From contig JAKAWN010000327.1 in assembly GCA_021827245.1 (NCBI GenBank), positions 1-7,865 of the forward strand: a stretch of DNA of 7,865 nt, given 5' to 3'. Both the position numbers and the translations under genes were made by a program. This stretch comes from Acidobacteriota bacterium. Lineage in GTDB: Bacteria; Acidobacteriota; Terriglobia; UBA7540. Within the stretch, counting starts at the first letter, position 1, and each line of letters opens with the position of its first letter. This document shows, one piece after another, positions 1 to 5,330 of the stretch. The notes beneath the pieces are model-generated. The model saw only the letters and a list, made by a program, of their open reading frames with translations. It was not told the DNA's origin and did not search any database.

Positions 1-1
1 G

Positions 2-208
2 GAGATTTTCAGAAGCGTTTATCAGATGAAGAGCAGACCCTACTTCATTGGAGGAATCTTGATTCTTAGCGCTTACGTCTGGGACCTGCTCAGGCGAGCG
101 GAACGGACCTTGCCGCAGGACCTCATCGGGCTTCGTCGCCGGGAGCAGATGCGCCAGCTGAGAGCCATCTTTTTGCGACCTTTTCAAGGTCAGACACTTC
201 CTCAATAG
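2..208 (+). CDS. Glycosyltransferase C-terminal fragment (5' end outside window)
   Basis: This open frame runs from the left edge without a start and ends in TAG at 206-208, leaving 68 residues. An ATG at 26 exists, but the codons before it (EIFRSVYQ) read in frame and suit the same protein, so I treat the gene as truncated by the window and not as a 60-residue protein. The fragment has one hydrophobic stretch (about residues 17-27, FIGGILILSAY) and then a strongly basic tail containing LRRREQMRQLRAIF. From memory, this layout is typical of the C-terminus of family 2 glycosyltransferases in exopolysaccharide loci: a membrane anchor followed by a cytoplasmic amphipathic tail. No catalytic motif is visible because that domain lies upstream. 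The polysaccharide genes downstream on the same strand support the call. Sugar donor and acceptor cannot be told. It could instead be another small membrane-anchored protein. Confidence 0.6.
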   Translation, partial: EIFRSVYQMKSRPYFIGGILILSAYVWDLLRRAERTLPQDLIGLRRREQMRQLRAIFLRPFQGQTLPQ

Positions 209-221
209 CAGGGCCTGTGCA

Positions 222-244
222 CAGACTTAATTGAAGAAAGTCTG
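222..244 (+). repeat. Inverted repeat (possible hairpin) before the deacetylase gene
   Basis: CAGACTT at 222-228 and AAGTCTG at 238-244 are perfect 7-base complementary arms around a 9-base loop. The right arm ends four bases before the GTG at 249. No run of T follows, so it is not a classic intrinsic terminator. If transcribed, it would cover the only weak ribosome-binding-like sequence (GAAGAAAG) before that GTG. Arms of this length with short loops are expected a few times by chance in a window this size, so the function is uncertain. Confidence 0.35.
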
Positions 245-248
245 ATCG

Positions 249-1331
249 GTGTCGCTCCGCTTTTCGACAGGGAAAATCAGGAAGTGCTGGCGGAGAGGAT
301 CCTATTTTACGGAACGAGTATTCAACATTCGACTTCTGTACTCGATGGCCATGTCCAAACGAGAAACTGGCAGCGTAGCCTCACGGTTTGGTGAAGAAAC
401 CGTTGAACAATCACGAATCGAAAATCCGCCAGTTGGGGCAAAGCAAGAAAACGAGGCGCGTAATCCTTTGAGGGACGCTGGCGACTCTGTTCGCGAACTA
501 CTTGGCAACCAAGTTGTGTCGCAGGAGGTGCGGCCCCTGGTCAGCCCCAGTCACATGGGCAAATGGGTCAGCCGGACAGCGGAAGCAACTCACGGCGGCG
601 CTCTCATCGTCAACGCTGATGACTGGGGGCGGGACCGTCAGACGACGGACCGGACCCTTGAGTGCATTTTTAAGAGGGCGGTTTCTTCGGTGAGTGCGAT
701 GGTGTTTATGGAGGATTCAGAGCGGGCTGCAGGTCTGGCCCGGACATGGACTATTGATACCGGTCTCCACCTCAACTTTACGACGCCCTTTTCGGGGCCG
801 AACGTGCCAGCGAAGCTCGCAGAGCAACAGCGTGAGGTTGCTGGCTATTTAGGAAGACATCGACTTGCGCAAGTCGTCTTTAACCCATGGTTAGCCCGCT
901 CTTTCCAATATGTCCTGGCCTTTCAAGTGGACGAATTTTGCCGTCTTTATGGGACGCGGCCTGAAAGATTCGATGGCCACCACCACATGCACTTGTGTGC
1001 CAACGTTCTGCTGGGTGGACTGCTGCCAGTTGGAACAGTGGTCCGGCGAAACTTCTCATTTCGGGCCGGTGAAAAGAGTGCAGGTAACCGCTACTATCGG
1101 CAGGCTGTTGATTACCTGCTGGCCCGCCGGCACCGAGTCGCTGATTTCTTCTTCTCGCTTCCACCGCTGGAACCCGTGGCCCGTTTGCGGCGGATTTTCT
1201 CATTGGCTCGCCAGCATGTTGTAGAGGTGGAGACTCATCCAATCAAGGAGAATGAGTATCGTTTTCTGGCAGAAGGCAAAATCTTCGAGTGCGTCCAACA
1301 TCTCCCCGTTTCGGCTTGTTTCGCTGAATAG
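249..1331 (+). CDS. ChbG/HpnK (YdjC)-family carbohydrate deacetylase
   Basis: This is a probable metal-dependent deacetylase that removes N-acetyl groups from a sugar; family members act on chitooligosaccharides or on the N-acetylglucosamine of a hopanoid precursor. The family's signature motifs are present in order: NADDWG (122-127, usual form ADDFG), TGLHLN (171-176), DGHHHMHL (242-249) and ETHP (328-331). The expected Asp and His metal-site and catalytic residues are therefore present, and the enzyme is probably active. The conserved domain spans about residues 118-360, roughly a full family length. The first ~115 residues are polar, show no recognisable domain and no clear signal peptide, and may not all be translated. 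Alternative starts are ATG at 345, 351 and 555. The frame starts with GTG at 249 with a poor ribosome site. It ends four bases before the next glycosyltransferase, so a shared transcript is likely. Its likely role is deacetylation of a polysaccharide intermediate; the exact substrate is unknown. Confidence 0.82.
   Translation: MSLRFSTGKIRKCWRRGSYFTERVFNIRLLYSMAMSKRETGSVASRFGEETVEQSRIENPPVGAKQENEARNPLRDAGDSVRELLGNQVVSQEVRPLVSPSHMGKWVSRTAEATHGGALIVNADDWGRDRQTTDRTLECIFKRAVSSVSAMVFMEDSERAAGLARTWTIDTGLHLNFTTPFSGPNVPAKLAEQQREVAGYLGRHRLAQVVFNPWLARSFQYVLAFQVDEFCRLYGTRPERFDGHHHMHLCANVLLGGLLPVGTVVRRNFSFRAGEKSAGNRYYRQAVDYLLARRHRVADFFFSLPPLEPVARLRRIFSLARQHVVEVETHPIKENEYRFLAEGKIFECVQHLPVSACFAE
523..529 (+). 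promoter_or_regulatory. Strong internal Shine-Dalgarno-like site in the deacetylase frame
   Basis: AGGAGGT here is the best ribosome-binding-like sequence near this gene, and it sits about 25 codons before the conserved NADDWG motif. No in-frame ATG, GTG or TTG lies at the usual distance. The in-frame codon with ideal spacing is CTG at 537, a rare start; ATG at 555 is 25 bases away. It may mark the true start, or it may simply encode part of SQEVRP by chance. Confidence 0.3.
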
Positions 1332-1335
1332 CTGA

Positions 1336-2313
1336 ATGGATATACGAAACATCAGTTCAAAGGCGCCCCTTACGGTTCCCCATCCATCGTACCCGGCGGT
1401 GAACGCGATGACTGCCGAAGCAAGTCACGTTTGTGTCTGTGTTTGCACCTTTAAGCGCCCAGAGTTCCTCCGGCGACTGTTAGAAAAACTGGCGGACCAG
1501 AAGACAGATGGCCTGTTCACATATTCAGTTGTCGTTGTGGATAACGATCATTCGCGGTCGGCTGAGTCTGAAGTTGCAAAATTCGCAGCGACGTCGGGTA
1601 TCCCTATTCGATACTGCGTGGAGCCAGAACAGAATATTGCGATGGCGCGAAACAAGGCTGTCGAAAATGCTACTGGTGACTATGTGGCCTTCATCGACGA
1701 CGATGAGTTTCCGGCAGAGAATTGGTTGGTGACCCTGTTCAAGACCTGCAGGGAATATGGCGTGGCGGGTGTACTGGGACCGGTTTACAGCCATTTTGAC
1801 GAGGAGCCTCCCAAGTGGATTGTCAGAGGTAAGTTCTGGCAGCGGCCAACACATCCAACGGGAATGAGAATAGAAGGAAGCATGGGGCGGACTGGAAATG
1901 TCCTCCTGAGGAAGGCGATCTTTGAGGCGGACAAGAGGCCATTCCGGCCGGAGTTCCGAGCAGGAGAGGATCAGGAATTCTTCACGAGAATGATCGAAGC
2001 CGGCCATGACTTTATTTGGTGTAATGAAGCCGCCGCTTACGAGGTTATTCCGCCGTCACGCTGGGCACGTTCGTTCATTCTACGGCGATCCTTTTTTCAG
2101 GGTAGCCACACTCCGTACGAGCAGAGATTTGGCGTGACCGGTTTCCTGAAATCTGTTATTGCTATTCCAGTGTATGTGGCAGTCCTGCCGTTTGCTGCCA
2201 TAACGGGGCAGCACCGGTTGATGAGTGTATTAGCCCGACTTGCGCATCACTCGGGCAAGATTTTCACGTGTTTAGGGATCAAAGTTATTAAGGGGCCATA
2301 CGTCACAGAGTAG
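1336..2313 (+). CDS. Family 2 glycosyltransferase, ExoM-like
   Basis: This is a probable GT-A-fold glycosyltransferase that moves a sugar from a nucleotide donor to a lipid-linked saccharide at the inner face of the cytoplasmic membrane. The catalytic domain starts near residue 32 (CVCVCTFKRPEFLRRLL). VVDND (67-71) binds the nucleotide, NIAMARN (100-106) follows, DDDE (121-124) supplies the DXD-type metal site, and GEDQEFF (210-216) has the acidic residues expected of the catalytic base region. A hydrophobic stretch at about 271-290 could be a membrane anchor. The pattern of TFKRPE, VVDND, FIDDDE, GPV and TGNVLLR recalls ExoM-type succinoglycan glucosyltransferases, but the sugar cannot be assigned. 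ATG at 1408 (residue 25) is a credible alternative start: it has GGCGGT seven bases upstream and lies just before the domain, whereas 1336 has no clear ribosome site. The gene lies four bases behind the deacetylase, probably co-transcribed. Confidence 0.85.
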   Translation: MDIRNISSKAPLTVPHPSYPAVNAMTAEASHVCVCVCTFKRPEFLRRLLEKLADQKTDGLFTYSVVVVDNDHSRSAESEVAKFAATSGIPIRYCVEPEQNIAMARNKAVENATGDYVAFIDDDEFPAENWLVTLFKTCREYGVAGVLGPVYSHFDEEPPKWIVRGKFWQRPTHPTGMRIEGSMGRTGNVLLRKAIFEADKRPFRPEFRAGEDQEFFTRMIEAGHDFIWCNEAAAYEVIPPSRWARSFILRRSFFQGSHTPYEQRFGVTGFLKSVIAIPVYVAVLPFAAITGQHRLMSVLARLAHHSGKIFTCLGIKVIKGPYVTE

Positions 2314-2341
2314 ATTCTGGCGAATCCACGCGGTCGCTGCC

Positions 2342-2372
2342 GATTCTGACGGTGGAATTTGCCGTCAGATTC
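2342..2372 (+). terminator. Terminator-like hairpin after the ExoM-like glycosyltransferase
   Basis: TCTGACGG (2345-2352) and CCGTCAGA (2362-2369) form a perfect 8-base stem around a 9-base loop, extended by GA/TC beyond a T-T mismatch. It lies about 30 bases past the stop. Position and stem favour a transcript end or an mRNA 3' stabilising hairpin, but the following sequence (TTCCTG) has only a poor T-run, so intrinsic termination may be partial. Confidence 0.4.
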
Positions 2373-2503
2373 CTGAAAGTGGCCCCGCGCTTCATTCTCC
2401 GTGGTGAAATCCATCCCAGAAGGATAACGGCCCTTATCGGTGGAACAGTTTGGACACAAACGATAGAAAGTGTATCTACTGAATTCCAAAGAGGCCGATT
2501 CTT

Positions 2504-2509
2504 TATAGT
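2504..2509 (+). promoter_or_regulatory. Possible -10 element before the FemAB-like gene
   Basis: TATAGT matches the TATAAT consensus at five of six bases. No convincing -35 hexamer lies 16-18 bases upstream. The predicted transcript start, near 2516, would leave only about eight untranslated bases before the ATG at 2525. This fits the absence of a ribosome-binding sequence there and the hairpin behind the previous gene. It is weak evidence by itself. Confidence 0.2.
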
Positions 2510-2524
2510 TCGGCACCTGATGCC

Positions 2525-3649
2525 ATGAGAAAAGCCAAGTATTCAGAGTTGAGTCCGGATTACAGCGCGGAGTTTGACACCGTGGACGAACAGGGCTGGT
2601 ATCGATTGCTGCGTGAGTTTGACGACGCTAACATTTATCAAACTTGGGCGTACGGTGTGGTGACTTGCGGTCAGCAAAAGATGAGCCATCTGATACTCAG
2701 AAAGAATGGCAACGTCACTGCTGCTGCTCAGGTGCGGATTGTGAAGCTGCCGTTCTTTAATCTTGGCATTGCCTATGTCCAGTGGGGCCCTCTCTGGATG
2801 GTCCACGGAACAGAACCGGACGTGGAGGCACTTCGTCAGGCTCTTCGAGCACTGCGCGATGAGTACGTCTGCAAACGCGGTCTTGTTCTAAGGTTGTTTC
2901 CAAACGCTTTTGAAGATGATGCTGCTGGAAGAATTTTGGAAATTCTGGAAGAAGAAGGCTTTTCATTGCACAAGGAAGTACGCAAGCGCACGATTTTGAT
3001 GGATCTGAGCCTGTCACTCGACGCCTTGCGTGGGAGTATGGAGAAGCGTTGGAAAAGGAATTTGACGCTGGCCGAGAAGCATGGACTAGAGATTCTTGAA
3101 GGTTCAGCGGATGATTTGTTCAGAACAGTCGTTGACATACACAAGGAGATGGTTTCTCGGAAGAACTTTGTCCCCGGCTCCGACATCAGGCAGTTTCGAT
3201 CAATACAGGCATTATTGCCCGAGGAATTCAAAATGATGGTTCTGGTGGGCCGATCGAAGGAGGGTGTCTGTGCCGGACTGATCTGTAGCGCGATAGGGAG
3301 AACCGCTATATATCTTCATGGCGCAACGAGCAATGCCGGGATGAAAAGCAGAGGGTCTTATCTTCTGCAATGGAAGCTTATCGAAAAACTGCGACAGCGC
3401 CACGTTCCTATATACAATCTGAATGGTATCAACCCTATAAAAAATCCTGGAACCTACACATTCAAGAGCGGACTCGCCGGCCAAAGCGGCAGAGATGTTC
3501 TTTACATCGGGCGCTTCGATTCTCGTGCTGGTTTTCTTGGGTATTCGTTCATCGAGCTTGTGGACAGGTTCAGAGCACTTTTCTGGAAGCTTCGAGGATT
3601 CACCAAACAGGCCTTTCCGTTGAATTGGCAAGGAAGTGCGGCGAAGTAG
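2525..3649 (+). CDS. FemAB-like / GNAT-fold acyl- or aminoacyl-transferase
   Basis: This looks like a double-GNAT-fold protein of the FemAB / Acetyltransf_6 type. Classic FemABX proteins add amino acids from aminoacyl-tRNA to lipid II; relatives in exopolysaccharide clusters have mostly unknown acyl donors. The first half-domain holds DANIYQTWAYG (34-44) and AYVQWGPLW (83-91), as is typical of this group. MEKRWKRNL (172-180) marks the start of the second domain. YLHGATSN (263-270) through SYLLQWKLIE (278-287), YNLNGINP (297-304) and YTFKSGLAG (311-319) form its conserved C-terminal core. At 374 residues it is a normal length for the family and appears intact. No signal peptide or membrane segment is seen, so it is probably cytoplasmic and acts on a lipid-linked precursor. 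The gene stands between two candidate terminators, which suggests its own transcript. No good ribosome site precedes ATG 2525. Donor and acceptor are unknown. Confidence 0.8.
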   Translation: MRKAKYSELSPDYSAEFDTVDEQGWYRLLREFDDANIYQTWAYGVVTCGQQKMSHLILRKNGNVTAAAQVRIVKLPFFNLGIAYVQWGPLWMVHGTEPDVEALRQALRALRDEYVCKRGLVLRLFPNAFEDDAAGRILEILEEEGFSLHKEVRKRTILMDLSLSLDALRGSMEKRWKRNLTLAEKHGLEILEGSADDLFRTVVDIHKEMVSRKNFVPGSDIRQFRSIQALLPEEFKMMVLVGRSKEGVCAGLICSAIGRTAIYLHGATSNAGMKSRGSYLLQWKLIEKLRQRHVPIYNLNGINPIKNPGTYTFKSGLAGQSGRDVLYIGRFDSRAGFLGYSFIELVDRFRALFWKLRGFTKQAFPLNWQGSAAK

Positions 3650-3665
3650 TTTCCAGTTGCCCAAG

Positions 3666-3714
3666 TTGGAGTTTGCGAGTACTCACTGATCGCGCAGATT
3701 GGAGTTTTGCGGAG
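3666..3714 (+). repeat. Imperfect direct repeat after the FemAB-like gene
   Basis: TTGGAGTTTGCGAG (3666-3679) recurs as TTGGAGTTTTGCGGAG (3699-3714), differing by two single-base insertions and offset by 33 bases. It lies just past the FemAB-like stop in a 280-base gap that holds no convincing gene. It may be a local duplication or a pair of binding sites; nothing visible decides between these. Confidence 0.3.
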
Positions 3715-3735
3715 CTGGAAGTGAACTGTGGTTTG

Positions 3736-3760
3736 AGAACCCCAATCTTCGGGTTCTTTT
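3736..3760 (+). terminator. Intrinsic (rho-independent) terminator candidate
   Basis: AGAACCC (3736-3742) pairs perfectly with GGGTTCT (3751-3757) around the 8-base loop CAATCTTC. The last T of the stem and three further T residues make a short T-run. The element lies about 87 bases past the FemAB-like stop and 170 bases before the next gene. It is the best terminator in the window and probably ends the upstream transcript. The T-run is short, so read-through is possible. Confidence 0.6.
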
Positions 3761-3920
3761 CACGCGCTAACTAATTAGGCGAGTGCAGTCGGCTTTCACG
3801 GCCCTCAAGGACAATCAAATCCAGACCAGTGACCGTAATAGTTCTGCATCGCAACTGCGGGAGGGCGCTTTTCTGTGACTGGCATTAGACGCTGGTTTGT
3901 TAGACGCCCCTCAGTTAAAT

Positions 3921-3926
3921 AGGTAG
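3921..3926 (+). promoter_or_regulatory. Ribosome-binding site that fixes the Wzy-like start
   Basis: AGGTAG lies just before ATG 3930. The two codons directly upstream in the same frame are stops, TAG at 3924 and TGA at 3927, so translation cannot begin earlier. Site and stops together make this the best-defined start in the window. Confidence 0.6.
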
Positions 3927-3929
3927 TGA

Positions 3930-5330
3930 ATGGCTGCTCATCTTGCTGCTCTCGTGTGCTTGCTTGGGATTATGGGCCTCTTTCTGCTTGAACGAGACAG
4001 GAAGACCCGAACTTCAAGGGCCCTTTGGCTTCCTACCATCTGGGTGTCAATTGCCGCATCGCGAATGGTCTCCCAGTGGCTCTCAACAGCCCCACAAGTA
4101 GCGACCGGCCAGCAATACATTGAAGGCAACCCGCTTGATCGCGCCATACTGGCCGGGCTGCTGGTTGCCGCCTTGATCGTACTCGTCAGGCGAAGTCGGC
4201 GCGTTATCACGATTCTGAGAATGAATTGGCCGATAATCCTGTTCTTCTCGTACTGTGCGATCAGCATCCTATGGTCTGATTACCCTGACGTTGCAACCAA
4301 GCGATGGTTTAAATCCCTGGGCGATCTCGTGATGGTTCTGGTTGTTCTGAGCGAAAGGGATCGGTTCGCCGCCATCAAGCGGCTCCTCACGCGGATGGCG
4401 TTCATCCTGGTTCCTCTTTCCATCTTGTTCATCAAATTTTACCCAAGCATGGGGCAGGCATACTCTGTTGAGGATGCCTTGATGACCAACACGGGCGTCA
4501 CCCTGAACAAGAATACACTGGGTAACCTTTGCATGATCATTGGAATTGCATCGTTGTGGCGGCTGGCCATCGTGGTTCGGGATAACTATCGCCGGACTCG
4601 CCAGGGGGCCGTCCATGGGATCATTTTGGTAATGGTTCTTTGGCTCCTTTATGAGGCCCATTCAGCAACATCTCTAGCCTGTTTCCTCATGGGATCAGGG
4701 ATCGTCCTGGCTCTGGAGCTGTCCGGTAAAGGGCGGGCCGCAAGGGTACACCTTATCGCAGGGGTCGCAGCGACACTCGCAATCGTTGTTCTTGTATCCC
4801 CGGATGTCTATTCGTATTTCGTCCATGCCTTGGGGCGAAGCACCACGCTGACTGGCCGGGTCCGGCTTTGGAATTTGCTTCTCAGCATGAACGTTAATCC
4901 GTGGTTTGGCACTGGGTTTCAGAGTTTCTGGCTTGGAAGCCGGCTAGACAGAGTCTGGAGCCTTTACGGGGAAGTGACTGAAGCTCACAACGGTTACCTG
5001 GAGGTGTTGTTACAGCTGGGATGGATAGGAGTGGGCTTGCTCGGATTAGTGCTGGTGACGGGCTACCGGAATGTGGTTGCCTCCTTCCGTCGTGATCCGG
5101 CTGTGGGTAGTCTAAAGCTCGCATTTTTTGTTGTCGCGGTGGCCTATGACTTTACGGAATCAGCCTTCAGGATGATGGATCCCGTCTGGATTTTTCTGCT
5201 TTGGGCAGTGCTCGCTGTACCCTGGGCTCCTCCGCCAGAGAATTTGGAAAACAACGAATTGCTGGATTTGGAAATGGTCCAGAATGATCTGCCAATAGAG
5301 GTGACACACATTCATGCGGGGACCCCGTGA
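3930..5330 (+). CDS. O-antigen ligase / polysaccharide polymerase (Wzy/WaaL family)
   Basis: This is a polytopic inner-membrane protein of 466 residues with about ten to twelve hydrophobic segments, for example near 5-20, 71-87, 101-115, 156-170, 195-215, 250-263, 273-291, 357-378, 395-407 and 418-431. The family's large periplasmic loop lies between about 292 and 356. It contains TGRVRLWNLLL (308-318) and NPWFGTGFQSFW (323-334), leading into EAHNGYLEVLLQLGWIG (351-367), the characteristic Wzy_C (O-antigen ligase) signature. NKNTLGNL (193-200) is another common feature. Such proteins either polymerise flipped repeat units or ligate polymer to a carrier; sequence alone rarely separates these, but the adjacent flippase favours a polymerase. 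The C-terminus (about 433-466) is a hydrophilic, acidic, proline-containing tail. The stop overlaps the next start by four bases, so the two genes are probably translationally coupled. Confidence 0.88.
   Translation: MAAHLAALVCLLGIMGLFLLERDRKTRTSRALWLPTIWVSIAASRMVSQWLSTAPQVATGQQYIEGNPLDRAILAGLLVAALIVLVRRSRRVITILRMNWPIILFFSYCAISILWSDYPDVATKRWFKSLGDLVMVLVVLSERDRFAAIKRLLTRMAFILVPLSILFIKFYPSMGQAYSVEDALMTNTGVTLNKNTLGNLCMIIGIASLWRLAIVVRDNYRRTRQGAVHGIILVMVLWLLYEAHSATSLACFLMGSGIVLALELSGKGRAARVHLIAGVAATLAIVVLVSPDVYSYFVHALGRSTTLTGRVRLWNLLLSMNVNPWFGTGFQSFWLGSRLDRVWSLYGEVTEAHNGYLEVLLQLGWIGVGLLGLVLVTGYRNVVASFRRDPAVGSLKLAFFVVAVAYDFTESAFRMMDPVWIFLLWAVLAVPWAPPPENLENNELLDLEMVQNDLPIEVTHIHAGTP

Noticed and set aside
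215..224. Perfect 10-base palindrome CTGTGCACAG between the first two genes
   Set aside because: About seven or eight perfect 10-base palindromes are expected by chance in a window this long, and nothing else marks it as a binding site.
880..1242. Reverse-strand open frame of 120 codons inside the deacetylase
   Set aside because: It lies wholly opposite the conserved deacetylase domain, has no recognisable motif, and is explained as an antisense shadow of that gene.
1428..1448. TGTG-rich tract encoding alternating Val-Cys at the start of the glycosyltransferase domain
   Set aside because: It coincides with the normal first beta strand of the family, and the repeat is too short and imperfect to suggest phase-variable slippage.
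1525..2007. Reverse-strand open frame of 160 codons inside the ExoM-like glycosyltransferase
   Set aside because: The + strand carries clear glycosyltransferase motifs over the same bases, and the reverse product resembles nothing I recognise.
2423..2438. Short inverted repeat GATAA/TTATC with a 6-base loop
   Set aside because: A 5-base, mostly A-T stem is too weak and too common by chance to call.
2451..2478. TGGACA followed 16 bases later by TATCTA as a promoter before the FemAB-like gene
   Set aside because: The -35 match is good, but the -10 matches only three of six bases; TATAGT at 2504-2509 is the better -10.
3370..3774. Forward frame of 134 codons crossing the end of the FemAB-like gene into the gap
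   Set aside because: Most of it overlaps the conserved C-terminal core of the FemAB-like protein in another frame, and its tail runs through the terminator hairpin.
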